Positions 26,301-34,632 of a DNA stretch of 64,000 nucleotides are shown here, piece by piece. Position 1 is the stretch's first letter; every line of letters begins with the position of its first letter. Position numbers and translations under genes: made by a program. The notes under the pieces are model-generated. The model had not been told where the DNA came from. It made no database searches and was given only the letters and a program-made list of their open reading frames with translations. Source of the DNA: Streptomyces sp. SS1-1 (lineage in GTDB: Bacteria; Actinomycetota; Actinomycetes; Streptomycetales; Streptomycetaceae); NCBI RefSeq assembly GCF_008973465.1, contig NZ_WBXN01000004.1, positions 3,574,501-3,638,500 on the forward strand, written 5' to 3'.

Positions 26301-26865
26301 TCCGGGACTGGGTCGCCCAGCCGATCAGCATCATGAAGACGGGGATGAGCGGCAGGGTGCCGACGATGATCGCCGCCGACACCCAGTCCTCGGTCACGAT
26401 CCGCGCCAGCACCGCCACCGGGACGACGACCGCCAGCCCGAGCTGGGGGAGGTAGCGGGAGAAGTAGTCGTCGAGGGCGTCGACCCCACGCGTGGCGAGG
26501 GCGACCAGCGCACCGGTCCGCTGTCCGCCCAGCCGGCCGGGTCCCAGCTCGGCCGCCCGCTCCAGCAGCCGCCCGCGCAGCTCCGACTTCACCGCCGCGC
26601 TGGCCCGGTGGGCGGCCAGCTCGGTGAGCCACGCGACCACCGCACGGCCGACGGCGACCGCCACCAGCAGCGCCAGGGGAGTGCGCAGGTCACTCGCCGA
26701 GAGACCGTCCTGGAAGGCGCCCACCACGATCTCGGCGATGAGCATCGCCTGGGCGATCACCAGACCCGCCCCCACGGCACCCAGCGCGACGACCGCGATC
26801 AGGAACAGCCGGGTGGCGCGTGCGTACCGCAGGAGACGGGGGTCGATTGGTTTCACGTGAAACAC
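23356..26865 (-). CDS. cydCD: Fused CydDC ABC exporter for cytochrome bd assembly
   Basis: A 1169-residue fusion of two half transporters. The first half (1-560) has six membrane segments and an NBD with GPSGAGKST, LSAGQRQRLALAR and LLLDEPTAALDG. The second half (about 600-1169) repeats this with GPSGSGKTT, LSGGQRQRLALAR and LVLDEPAEHLDL. CydDC exports reductant (cysteine/glutathione type) or haem needed to assemble cytochrome bd; in actinobacteria the two proteins are fused. It follows cydB by three bases. The start is either the GTG at 26865 or, with better spacing to the GAGG site, the GTG at 26856, which is itself inside a parS site. Confidence 0.93.
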   Translation of the reverse strand: MFHVKPIDPRLLRYARATRLFLIAVVALGAVGAGLVIAQAMLIAEIVVGAFQDGLSASDLRTPLALLVAVAVGRAVVAWLTELAAHRASAAVKSELRGRLLERAAELGPGRLGGQRTGALVALATRGVDALDDYFSRYLPQLGLAVVVPVAVLARIVTEDWVSAAIIVGTLPLIPVFMMLIGWATQSRMDRQWQLLSRLSGHFLDVVAGLPTLKVFGRAKAQAESIRRITGEYRRATMRTLRIAFISSFALELLSTLSVALVAVSIGMRLVHGEMSLYDGLVVLVLAPEAYLPLRQVGTQYHAAAEGLSAAEEIFEVLETPAPATGGAEVPSGAVTFDGVRVRYPGRSTDAVSGASFTIEPGETVALVGPSGAGKSTLLNVLLGFVRPTEGRVLVGGADLTGLDLAEWHARIAWVPQRPHLYAGTVAENVRLARPDADDDAVRQALRDAGALEFVDALPQGAATPLGEDGAGLSAGQRQRLALARAFLADRPVLLLDEPTAALDGATEAEVVEAVRRLAVGRTVLLVVHRPALLGVADRVVRLAEPETPARTDGPHRAPAPRPAEDAFPADAPQAAAPEAHRDQATGQGVLGRVRAMSRARRGRLALALLLGSLALGSAVGLMATSGWLISRASQQPPVLYLMVAVTATRAFGIGRAVFRYAERLVSHDAVLRMLADTRVAVYRRLERLAPAGLRRTRRGDLLSRLVADVDALQDYWLRWLLPAGAAVIVSAGAVGFTAWLLPEAGAVLAAGLLAAGVGVPLVTGAVARRAERRLAPARGVLATRVTDLLTGTAELTVAGALPARTAEARRADGVLTRIASRAATATALGDGLTALVSGLTVAATALVGADAVAAGRLGGVTMAVVVLTPLAAFEAVLGLPLAVRYRQRVGRSAERVFEVLDAPEPVREPHAPGQAPATPFPVALSGLGARHAGQERDALTGVDLVIEEGRRVAVVGPSGSGKTTLAQVLLRFLDADAGAYTLGGTDAAKLDGDAVRRLVGLCAQDAHLFDSSVRENLLLARKDATEADLRDALERARLLDWADGLPDGLDTLVGEHGARLSGGQRQRLALARALLADFPVLVLDEPAEHLDLPTADALTADLLAATEGRTTVLITHRLAGLDAVDEVVVLDAGRVVQRGPYAELAAVDGPLRAMVEREAAADLLVGAV
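26850..26863. promoter_or_regulatory. parS site (perfect) over the cydCD start
   Basis: A perfect GTTTCACGTGAAAC covering the first codons of cydCD. Translated in frame it reads FHVK after the GTG at 26865. Its central GTG (26856) is the alternative start codon. Confidence 0.88.
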
Positions 26866-26868
26866 ACC

Positions 26869-27873
26869 TCAGTGCACGGGTTCAGCGATGTGCTGTGTAC
26901 CGATCCGCTTGCGGAAGACCCAGTAGGTCCAGCCCTGGTAGAGCATCACGAGCGGCGTGGCGATCACCGCGCACCAGGTCATGATCTTCAGGGTGTACGG
27001 GCTCGACGAGGCGTTGGTGACCGTGAGGCTCCACTCGCCGTTCAGCGACGACGGCATGACGTTCGGGAAAAGCGTCAGGAAGAGCATCGCCACGGCGGCC
27101 ACGATGGTCACGCCGGACAGCGCGAACGCCCATCCCTCACGCCCCGCCTGGTTGGCCACGAGCGCCGCGACCAGGGAGGCGACGGCCACGACCAGCGCGA
27201 CCAGGCTCTGCCCGTCCCCGTTCTCGGCCTGCGTCCAGAGCAGGAAGACCAGGGCCAGCGCGGCAGTCACCAGACCGACCCGCAGGGCCAGGGCCCGGGC
27301 CCGTTCCCGGATCTCCCCCACGGTCTTCAGGGCCGTGAACACGGCGCCGTGGAAGGTGAACAGGGTCAGCGTCACCAGACCGCCGAGCAGGGCGTACGGG
27401 TTGAGCAGGTCCAGGACGCCACCGACGTACTCGTGCCCCTGGTCGATCTTCACGCCGCGCACGATGTTGCCGAACGCCACGCCCCAGAGGAACGCCGGGA
27501 GCAGAGAGCACCAGAAGATGGCCTGCTCCCAGTTGCGCTGCCAGTTCTCCTCGGGCCGCTTCGCCCGGTACTCGAAGGCCACACCCCGGACGATCAGGCA
27601 GACCAGGATCAGCAGCAGCGGCAGATAGAAGCCGGAGAAGAGCGTGGCGTACCACTCGGGGAAGGCGGCGAAGGTGGCGCCGCCCGCCGAGAGCAGCCAG
27701 ACCTCGTTGCCGTCCCAGACGGGGCCGATCGTGTTGATCAGCACCCGTCGTTCGGGCCGGTTGCGGGCGAGCAGCCTGGTGAGGACGCCGACCCCGAAGT
27801 CGAAGCCCTCCAGGAAGAAGTAGCCGATCCACAGGACGGCGATCAGGACGAACCAGACGTCGTGCAGTTCCAT
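26869..27873 (-). CDS. cydB: Cytochrome bd ubiquinol/menaquinol oxidase subunit II
   Basis: A 334-residue CydB with about eight membrane segments. The N-terminus MELHDVWFVLIAVLWIGYFFLEG has the FDFGVG motif following it, both typical. It stabilises CydA in the bd-type terminal oxidase, which lets the cell respire at low oxygen. It lies 20 bases after cydA and three bases before cydCD in the operon. Confidence 0.95.
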   Translation of the reverse strand: MELHDVWFVLIAVLWIGYFFLEGFDFGVGVLTRLLARNRPERRVLINTIGPVWDGNEVWLLSAGGATFAAFPEWYATLFSGFYLPLLLILVCLIVRGVAFEYRAKRPEENWQRNWEQAIFWCSLLPAFLWGVAFGNIVRGVKIDQGHEYVGGVLDLLNPYALLGGLVTLTLFTFHGAVFTALKTVGEIRERARALALRVGLVTAALALVFLLWTQAENGDGQSLVALVVAVASLVAALVANQAGREGWAFALSGVTIVAAVAMLFLTLFPNVMPSSLNGEWSLTVTNASSSPYTLKIMTWCAVIATPLVMLYQGWTYWVFRKRIGTQHIAEPVH

Positions 27874-27893
27874 GACTGTGCAGCTCCCTCGGC

Positions 27894-29402
27894 CTAGTAC
27901 GAGAAGGCCATCGGCTTGTCGGCGTCCCGGGAGTCGCCGCCGATCTTCGTGGGCGGGTTCAGGTCGGCCTCGGTCAGCTCCGGCGGTCCGGCCTTGATGT
28001 ACTTGGCGAGGAGCTTGACCTCGACGACCGCGAGGACGGCGTAGAGCGCGGTGAACACGAGCATCGAGGTGAGGACCTCGCCCTGGGAGACACCGGGGGA
28101 GACCGCGTCACGGGTGCGCAGGACGCCGTAGACGACCCACGGCTGACGGCCCATCTCGGTGAAGATCCAGCCCCAGGAGTTGGCGATCAGCGGGAAGGCC
28201 AGCGTCCAGATCGCGATGCGCCAGTACCAGGTGGTGAGCTTCGGGCTGAGCGCCTTGTGGGGCAGCAGGGCGAGATGCGGCACCTCGTCGTCGCCGACCC
28301 GCAGGTGCTGCGGCAGCATGAACTTCTTCCGGGTCAGCCAGAGGCCGGCCAGACCGATCGTGAACGACGCCATGCCGAAGCCGATCATCCAGCGGAAGCC
28401 CCAGTAGGCGACCGGGATGTTGGGCCGGTAGTCGCCGGGCCCGTACTTCTCCTGCTCGGCCTTGTTGATGTCGTTGATGCCCGGGACGTACGAGGTGAAG
28501 TCGTCCTTGGCCAGGAAGGACAGCAGGCCCGGGATCTCCACGGCGACCTTGTTGTGGCCCTTGTCGACGTCGCCGACGGCGAAGACCGAGAAGGGCGCCG
28601 GCTGCTCGCCGTCCCACAGGGCCTCGGCGGCGGCCATCTTCATCGGCTGCTGCTCGTACATGATCTTGCCGAGCACATCACCGCTGACGGCGGTCAGCAG
28701 GCCGCCGATCGCGACGGTGACCAGGCCGAGCCGCAGCGAGGTCTTCATCTCGCGGATGTGCTTCTTGCGCAGCAGGTGGAAGGCGGCGATGCCGACCATG
28801 AACGCGCCGCCGGTGAGGAACGCCGCCGACAGGGTGTGGAAGGCCTGGGCGAGCGCGGTGTTCTGGGTGAGCACGTGCCAGAAGTCGGTGAGCTCGGCCC
28901 GCCCCTTCGCGTCGTTGATGCGGTAGCCGACGGGGTGCTGCATCCAGGAGTTGGCGGCCAGGATGAAGTACGCCGACAGGATCGTGCCGATCGAGACCAT
29001 CCATATACAGGCCAGGTGGATCTTCTTCGGCAGCTTGTCCCAGCCGAAGATCCACAGCCCGATGAAGGTGGACTCGAAGAAGAAGGCGATCAGGGCCTCG
29101 AACGCGAGGGGGGCGCCGAAGACGTCACCGACGAAGCGGGAGTAGTCGGACCAGTTCATGCCGAACTGGAACTCCTGCACGATGCCCGTGACGACGCCCA
29201 TCGCGATGTTGATCAGGAAGAGCTTGCCCCAGAACTTCGTCGCCCTGAGGTACTTTTCGTTCTCCGTGCGCACCCATGCGGTCTGCAGTCCGGCCGTCAG
29301 AGCGGCCAGCGAGATCGTCAGCGGGACGAAGAGGAAGTGGTAGACGGTGGTGATGCCGAACTGCCATCGCGCCAGCGTCTCCGGCGCCAGAGCCAGGTTC
29401 AC
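27894..29402 (-). CDS. cydA: Cytochrome bd oxidase subunit I
   Basis: A 502-residue CydA with about nine membrane segments. Haem ligand regions are recognisable: His22 in TTVYHFLFVPLT for b595 and later His/Met ligands in the helices. Its quinol-binding Q-loop is of the short type, as in actinobacteria and Bacillus. It is the first gene of cydA-cydB-cydCD and has a Rex operator just upstream, so the operon should be repressed at low NADH/NAD+ and induced by oxygen limitation. Confidence 0.95.
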   Translation of the reverse strand: MNLALAPETLARWQFGITTVYHFLFVPLTISLAALTAGLQTAWVRTENEKYLRATKFWGKLFLINIAMGVVTGIVQEFQFGMNWSDYSRFVGDVFGAPLAFEALIAFFFESTFIGLWIFGWDKLPKKIHLACIWMVSIGTILSAYFILAANSWMQHPVGYRINDAKGRAELTDFWHVLTQNTALAQAFHTLSAAFLTGGAFMVGIAAFHLLRKKHIREMKTSLRLGLVTVAIGGLLTAVSGDVLGKIMYEQQPMKMAAAEALWDGEQPAPFSVFAVGDVDKGHNKVAVEIPGLLSFLAKDDFTSYVPGINDINKAEQEKYGPGDYRPNIPVAYWGFRWMIGFGMASFTIGLAGLWLTRKKFMLPQHLRVGDDEVPHLALLPHKALSPKLTTWYWRIAIWTLAFPLIANSWGWIFTEMGRQPWVVYGVLRTRDAVSPGVSQGEVLTSMLVFTALYAVLAVVEVKLLAKYIKAGPPELTEADLNPPTKIGGDSRDADKPMAFSY

Positions 29403-29423
29403 GTCGCCGCTCCTTACCTACGC

Positions 29424-29441
29424 TTGTGAAAGCGTTCACAT
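29424..29441. promoter_or_regulatory. Rex operator (ROP) upstream of cydA
   Basis: TTGTGAAAGCGTTCACAT, an almost perfect match to the Rex operator TTGTGAA-N4-TTCACAA, lies 22-39 bases upstream of the cydA start. The last base is also the first of a further TTCACAA half-site (29441-29447). Rex is the NADH-sensing repressor shown in S. coelicolor to control cydABCD (established knowledge). Confidence 0.9.
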
Positions 29442-29508
29442 TCACAAGCCATTATGCAGCACGCGTGTTCCCTTCCGTAGGGGGGTCCTGTTACCCGCGG
29501 TCAACCCA

Positions 29509-29545
29509 GGGGGCCCGGCCAGGATCTGTTCCCGGCCAGGCCCCC
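29509..29545 (-). terminator. Terminator of the hisC-type gene
   Basis: In the minus-strand RNA a 15-bp stem (two G-U pairs) with a seven-base loop begins about seven bases past the hisC stop. In the plus-strand RNA the two wobble pairs become A-C mismatches, so the hairpin is stronger in the hisC direction. Confidence 0.7.
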
Positions 29546-29551
29546 GGCCTG

Positions 29552-30631
29552 CTACTTCTCCTTGCGGAAGCCTTCCGCCACCTTCAGGAAGATGTCGTTC
29601 GCCTCGGCCTCGCCGACCGTCACCCGCACACCCTCGCCCGGGAACGGCCGGACCACCACGCCCGCCTGCTCGCACGCCTGAGCGAAGTCGACCGTGCGCT
29701 CCCCCAGCCGCAGCCACACGAAGTTGGCCTGGGTCTCGGGCACCGTCCAGCCCTGCCCGCGCAGCCCCTCGACGACGCGGTTGCGCTCGCACACCAGCGA
29801 GCCCACACGGCCGATCAGCTCGTCCTCCGCGCGCAGCGAGGCGATCGCCGCCTCCTGCGCGATCTGGCTGACGCCGAACGGGACCGCCGTCTTGCGCAGG
29901 GCCGCCGCGACCGGCTCATGGGCGATGGCGAAACCGACGCGCAGACCGGCGAGGCCGTACGCCTTGGAGAAGGTCCGCAGGACGCAGACGTTCGGGCGCT
30001 CGCGGTAGATCTCCACGCCGTCCGGGACCTCGGGGTCGCGGATGAACTCGCGGTACGCCTCGTCCAGCACCACCAGGACGTCGCGGGGCACCCGGTCGAG
30101 GAACCGCTCGAGCTCGGCCCGCCTCACGACCGTGCCGGTCGGGTTGTTCGGGTTGCACACGAAGACCAGCCGGGTGCGGTCGGTGATCGCGTCGGCCATC
30201 GCGTCCAGGTCGTGCACATCGCCCGGCGTCAGCGGCACCTGGACCGGCGTGGCGCCGCTGATCCGCGTGATGATCGGGTACGCCTCGAAGGACCGCCAGG
30301 CGTAGACGACCTCGTCGCCCGGTCCCGAGGTCGCCTGGAGGAGCTGCTGGGCGACACCGACCGAGCCGGTGCCCGTGGCCAGGTGCGACGCCGGGACGGC
30401 GAAGCGCTCGGACAGCTCGTTCATGAGCCCGGTGCACATCATGTCCGGGTAGCGGTTGAACGACGCGGCGCTGGCCGTCACCGTCTCCATCACACCGGGC
30501 AGCGGCGGATAGGGGTTCTCGTTGGAGGACAGCTTGTAGGCCACCGGGCCACCGGCCGCGGCGGGCTTGCCCGGCTTGTAGGTGGGGATCCCCTCCAGCT
30601 CGGCGCGCAGCTTGGGGCTCGTCTCGCTCAC
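29552..30631 (-). CDS. hisC: Histidinol-phosphate/aromatic aminotransferase family protein
   Basis: A 359-residue class II aminotransferase. The PLP lysine is K223 in RTFSKAYGLAGLRVG. The N-terminal KLSSNENPYPP and the CNPNNPTGT loop are diagnostic of the HisC/phenylalanine aminotransferase (pat) group. It is isolated from other his genes and near pheA only at a distance of 20 kb, so it may act in phenylalanine/tyrosine synthesis instead of, or as well as, in histidine synthesis. The GTG start at 30631 has AGGAGG at seven bases; the open frame to 30820 is not homologous. Confidence 0.9.
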   Translation of the reverse strand: MSETSPKLRAELEGIPTYKPGKPAAAGGPVAYKLSSNENPYPPLPGVMETVTASAASFNRYPDMMCTGLMNELSERFAVPASHLATGTGSVGVAQQLLQATSGPGDEVVYAWRSFEAYPIITRISGATPVQVPLTPGDVHDLDAMADAITDRTRLVFVCNPNNPTGTVVRRAELERFLDRVPRDVLVVLDEAYREFIRDPEVPDGVEIYRERPNVCVLRTFSKAYGLAGLRVGFAIAHEPVAAALRKTAVPFGVSQIAQEAAIASLRAEDELIGRVGSLVCERNRVVEGLRGQGWTVPETQANFVWLRLGERTVDFAQACEQAGVVVRPFPGEGVRVTVGEAEANDIFLKVAEGFRKEK

Positions 30632-31067
30632 CGCAGTCCTCCTCGCGACCACCGGCGGCCCATCACCACCGCCGGCTCCAATACTCCTCACCTTATGAGG
30701 ATTCGGCTCCGATGCGTACAGGGGAGACGGTCCGGCTGCCGGCCACCGCGTCACACCCGATCCCGCCGCCATCCAGGGCATCGTCGTACGAAGGCGTACG
30801 AAAGCAGGGGCGCGCCGCACATATATCTATGCGCCGGTAGCTCGCGCCGTGGCGCGCATCCCTCGTGCAGGTGAGTTGAGACCTCTTCGAAACATCGGGC
30901 AGGGGGCAGGCCCACACCCGCCGACACGTCACGTCCTACTATTGGATCGTTCAACTCTCTTGGTTTCCAAGGGCATTGGCGTCGGATGACCATGCAGAAA
31001 CGTGTCTGTCAACGCGTGCATATGCGTCCGCACTACCCCACCCGATGAGCCCTACTATCGGCTCGCC
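30632..31067. other. 436-bp divergent intergenic region
   Basis: This region lies between the divergent hisC-type and LacI genes and has a lower GC content than its surroundings. It contains AT-rich patches (CATATATCTATG near 30820) and a GTACGAAGGCGTACGAA direct repeat near 30786. I cannot identify a regulator box with confidence; promoters for both genes must lie here. Confidence 0.5.
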
Positions 31068-32180
31068 ATGACAGCAGCAGGGAAGCACCAGGTGAGCCGC
31101 GCGGAAACCTCTCGCCGGGGCGGCCGGTCCAGCCGGGCGGGTATCAGAGACGTGGCCGCCGCCGCCGGGGTCTCCATCACGACCGTCTCCGACGCCCTCA
31201 ACGGCAAGGGCCGGCTCCCCGACGCCACCCGACGCCATGTCCGCGAGGTCGCCGACCGGCTGGGCTACCGCCCGTCGGCCGCCGCCCGCACCCTCCGTAC
31301 CGGCAAGTCGGGCCTCATCGGCCTGACGGTGACCACGTACGGGGATGAACCTTTCACCTTCACGGAGTTCGCGTACTTCGCGGAGATGGCCCGGGCCGCG
31401 ACCTCGGCCGCGCTCGCCCGCGGCTACGCCCTCGTCATCCTCCCGGCGACCTCGCGCCACGACGTGTGGTCGAACGTCGCCCTCGACGGCACCGTCGTCA
31501 TCGACCCGTCCGACCAGGACCCGGTCGTCAGCGAGCTGGTGCGGCAGGGCCTGCCGGTCGTCTCCGACGGGCGCCCGGCCGGCGCGCTGCCGGTCACCGC
31601 CTGGGTCGACAACGACCACGAGGCCGCCGTCCTCGGCATCCTCGACCACCTGGCCGACGCCGGTGCCCGCCGTATCGGCCTGCTCACCGGCACCACCACC
31701 GACACGTACACCCATCTGTCGACCACCGCGTATCTGCGCTGGTGCGAGCGGGTCGGCCAGGACCCGGTGTACGAGGCCTACCCGGCGCACGACCCGTGCG
31801 CGGGCGCCGTCGCCGCCGACCGACTGCTCGCCCGGCCCGACCGGCCCGACGCGGTCTACGGCCTGTTCGACCCGAACGGCACGGATCTGCTCGCCGCCGC
31901 CCGTCGCTACGGCATGCGCGTACCGGACGACCTGCTTCTGGTGTGCTGCAGCGAATCCACGGTGTACGCGAACACCGAGCCGCCCATCACCACGCTCTCC
32001 CTCAAGCCGCGCCGCATCGGCACGGCCGTCGTGCAGCTCCTCATCGACGCCATCGAGGGGGTCGACTCGGAGCAGCCGGTCCAGCAGGTGATACCGACGG
32101 AGCTGATCGTGCGCACGTCGTCCCAGCGACGCCCGCCGCGTACGACGGTCAGCCCGCCGAGGTCCCCCGAGGACCGGTAG
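31068..32180 (+). CDS. LacI family transcriptional regulator
   Basis: A 370-residue LacI-type repressor. The helix-turn-helix is IRDVAAAAGVSITTVSDALN (about residues 26-45) followed by the hinge helix region RPSAAARTLRTGKSGLIGL and a periplasmic-binding-protein-like sensor domain. The first 25 residues are basic and Ser-rich. The start is the ATG at 31068; an upstream extension is unlikely. No sugar transporter or catabolic gene is adjacent, so the effector is unknown. Confidence 0.88.
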   Translation: MTAAGKHQVSRAETSRRGGRSSRAGIRDVAAAAGVSITTVSDALNGKGRLPDATRRHVREVADRLGYRPSAAARTLRTGKSGLIGLTVTTYGDEPFTFTEFAYFAEMARAATSAALARGYALVILPATSRHDVWSNVALDGTVVIDPSDQDPVVSELVRQGLPVVSDGRPAGALPVTAWVDNDHEAAVLGILDHLADAGARRIGLLTGTTTDTYTHLSTTAYLRWCERVGQDPVYEAYPAHDPCAGAVAADRLLARPDRPDAVYGLFDPNGTDLLAAARRYGMRVPDDLLLVCCSESTVYANTEPPITTLSLKPRRIGTAVVQLLIDAIEGVDSEQPVQQVIPTELIVRTSSQRRPPRTTVSPPRSPEDR

Positions 32181-32444
32181 ACACCGACCCGGGGCGCGTC
32201 GCACACAGGTCCGTGGGCGCGTCCGGGGTGGTCGTCGAGCGGGTGACGAGCCGGTCGTCGAGCGGGCGATTTCCCCCTCAACCGGGGCGAAAGCCGCACC
32301 GGACGGGAGTCCTGCTCCGATTCACCACCCCTGGGTCATCACATGGCGCGATCGGCATTCCTATGATGGGCGCACGACACCGCGGGCCGCTGCGACCAGG
32401 CAGTCCGAAGCGGTGCAGCTGCGGCGCGATGGTGGAGGGGTCTG

Positions 32445-33536
32445 ATGACTCAGGGGGCCGGTCAGGGACCCGAGGTGGAGCGGACGGCGACGTTGCGCGA
32501 CTTCCGGGTGCCCGCTTACGTGCACGAGACCGGTCCGTACGCCCAGGCCACGCACCCCGGTGACGTGGCGCCGCCGCCTCCCGCCGAGACCTACCCGGAG
32601 CCGTACCCCGAGGGCTACACGCCCACCGAGCGCGACCTGCCGGTCATCCAGCGCGGCGACACGGTCCAGGTGCAGGTCGAGCCCGTCTCCGTCCCGGTCC
32701 AGCAGTCCACCGACGGCCCCGGGCCCCTGTTCGTCGTCGGTGACGTGCACGGCTACCTGGACGAGCTGACGGCCGCCCTCCAGGAGAAGGGCCTCATCGA
32801 CTCGGCCGGCAGCTGGTGCGCGGGCACCGCCCGGCTGTGGTTCCTCGGCGACTTCACCGACCGCGGCCCCGACGGCATCGGCGTCATCGACCTGGTGATG
32901 CGGCTGTCCGCGGAGGCCGCCGCCTCCGGCGGCTACTGCAAGGCCCTCATGGGCAACCACGAGCTGCTGCTGCTCGGCGCCAAGCGGTTCGGCGACACCC
33001 CCGTCAACTCGGGCGCGGGCACCGCCACCTTCCAGGCGGCCTGGCTGCTCAACGGCGGGCAGAAGACCGACATGGACCGCCTCCAGGACCACCACCTGCA
33101 GTGGATGTCCCGGCTCGACGCCGTCGAGGAGGTGGACGGGCATCTGCTGGTGCACTCCGACACCACCGCCTATCTCGACTACGGCCGGTCCATCGAGGAG
33201 GTCAACGACACCGTCCGCGAGACGCTCACGCGCAACGACGCCGACGAGGTCTGGGACCTGTTCCGCAAGTTCACCAAGCGGTTCTCCTTCCGTGACGAGG
33301 GCGGCGCACAGGCCGTGCGCTCCCTGCTCGATACGTACGGCGGCACCCGGATCGTTCACGGCCACAGCCCGATTCCGTATCTGCTCGGCGAGGTCGGCTC
33401 CGAGGACGGCGAGGACGACTCCGGGCCGCTGGTCGAGGGCCCGCACGTGTACGCGGACGGCCTCGCGATCGCCATGGACGGCGGCGTGACCATGGCCGGA
33501 AAGCTGTTGGTCCAGCAACTTCCGCTGGAGATCTGA
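32445..33536 (+). CDS. Metallophosphoesterase (serine/threonine phosphatase-like)
   Basis: A 363-residue calcineurin-like phosphoesterase. The metal-site motifs are VVGDVHGYLDEL (GDxHG), FLGDFTDRGPDGIGV (GDxxDRG) and LMGNHELLLLG (GNHE), with a later GHSPIPYL. An acidic, proline-rich N-terminal segment of about 85 residues precedes the domain. Relatives act as protein phosphatases or ApaH-type nucleotide hydrolases. RBS GGAGG lies seven bases before the ATG. A possible -10 TATGAT lies at 32362. Confidence 0.87.
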   Translation: MTQGAGQGPEVERTATLRDFRVPAYVHETGPYAQATHPGDVAPPPPAETYPEPYPEGYTPTERDLPVIQRGDTVQVQVEPVSVPVQQSTDGPGPLFVVGDVHGYLDELTAALQEKGLIDSAGSWCAGTARLWFLGDFTDRGPDGIGVIDLVMRLSAEAAASGGYCKALMGNHELLLLGAKRFGDTPVNSGAGTATFQAAWLLNGGQKTDMDRLQDHHLQWMSRLDAVEEVDGHLLVHSDTTAYLDYGRSIEEVNDTVRETLTRNDADEVWDLFRKFTKRFSFRDEGGAQAVRSLLDTYGGTRIVHGHSPIPYLLGEVGSEDGEDDSGPLVEGPHVYADGLAIAMDGGVTMAGKLLVQQLPLEI

Positions 33537-33551
33537 CCGTTCGGCGGTGAC

Positions 33552-33575
33552 GCGTCCCCCGGTCACGGGGGGCGC
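33552..33575 (+). terminator. Terminator after the metallophosphoesterase
   Basis: GCGTCCCCCG and CGGGGGGCGC form a 10-bp stem (one G-U pair) around a GTCA loop, 16 bases after the stop. Confidence 0.6.
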
Positions 33576-33728
33576 AGGGAGGCGCGGACCGGGGCCCAAT
33601 TTTGGCAAACCCCCTGTCACCGTGTGCCGGAACCGCTCTACCATCGGCTTATCCGTAGCAGGCTCCCCTCCGTTTCTGCCCGACGGCTCGTTGGCATGCG
33701 AGCCCCAAGCCCTACGGAGCATCGGGGG

Positions 33729-34601
33729 ATGCACATGAACAGCGTTCCGCAGCACCTGCTCAGCGAGGACCGCCAGGACTACGAGCGGATCCTCGACGAG
33801 GCGCTGCGCTCCGCCCCACACCGCCCGGAACTGGCCGCTGTCGGACAGCGGCTCAACCCCGAACAACTGCGCACCATGGCGCTGAACGCCACCGCGCTCA
33901 TCACGGCCGCCGCGGCGACCGAGTACCAGCACTATGTGAAGGTCCGTGAGGAACTGCGCCAGCCGGCGCCGTCCAGCTCTTCGTCGTCGTCCCGTGAGAC
34001 CGGCTCCGGTGAGCCGGGCGGGGGCGCGATGGGACTCGCCACCACCGTGGGAGAGGTCGCCGAGACCGCGGGACCCGGCCTCGTCGCCGTCCTCGCGGTC
34101 CTGGCACCCGTCCTCGCCGGCACCGCCGCAGCGATATTCCTGCTCGTCGGATACATCCTCAAGATGTTCAACCCCGAGCAGGCCTTCGCCCAGACGATGC
34201 TCACCACCGGATGGGTCTTCGGAGCCATCGCGGCGGCGGCCATCCTGGTCGCCGGCGCCGGGCTCCTGCTGACCGCCCTGCGCAACCGGCCCGCCCTCGA
34301 CGGCACGCCCTACGGCGCGCTGAGCGAGGAAGTGGTCCTGGCCAGGGACGCCTGGCGGGAGGCCCTGCTGGAACGCGGCATCCTGCCCTTCCTGCGGGAC
34401 GCGCTCGCCGACGCCGGCACGGCCGCCGCCCTGCACCCCACCTCACCGTCGACCCCGGCGGGCCGGATGCCGAACCTCGGCTACGGCCGCCCCGGGTTCA
34501 GCAGCCCGGACGAGGGCCCCGCCGGGGGCCACCGCCCACGCTTCTCGAGCCCGGACTACACGAGCCCGGACTTCGGAGGCCCGGAACACCAGCCGGAGTG
34601 A
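33729..34601 (+). CDS. Hypothetical membrane protein with two transmembrane segments
   Basis: A 290-residue protein of no known family. Two hydrophobic segments at about residues 115-145 and 160-185 are bracketed by a hydrophilic N-terminal region and a C-terminal tail. The tail has imperfect repeats of the type (F)SSPDxG/YTSPDFGG and is probably disordered. The start is at 33729 (MHMNSVPQHLL) with GGAG eight bases upstream; ATG 33735 is the alternative. The function cannot be inferred. Confidence 0.7.
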   Translation: MHMNSVPQHLLSEDRQDYERILDEALRSAPHRPELAAVGQRLNPEQLRTMALNATALITAAAATEYQHYVKVREELRQPAPSSSSSSSRETGSGEPGGGAMGLATTVGEVAETAGPGLVAVLAVLAPVLAGTAAAIFLLVGYILKMFNPEQAFAQTMLTTGWVFGAIAAAAILVAGAGLLLTALRNRPALDGTPYGALSEEVVLARDAWREALLERGILPFLRDALADAGTAAALHPTSPSTPAGRMPNLGYGRPGFSSPDEGPAGGHRPRFSSPDYTSPDFGGPEHQPE

Positions 34602-34632
34602 GGCGCGGCCCCGGGCCGCTGGCCCCCTCGCG

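Noticed and set aside
13261..27897. Very long open frames opposite real genes (for example 13261-16128 plus and 24862-27897 plus)
   Set aside because: They are the antisense frames of ABC transporter and cyd genes. The GC-rich codon bias keeps them open. Their products are Arg/Gly/His/Gln-rich with no domain.
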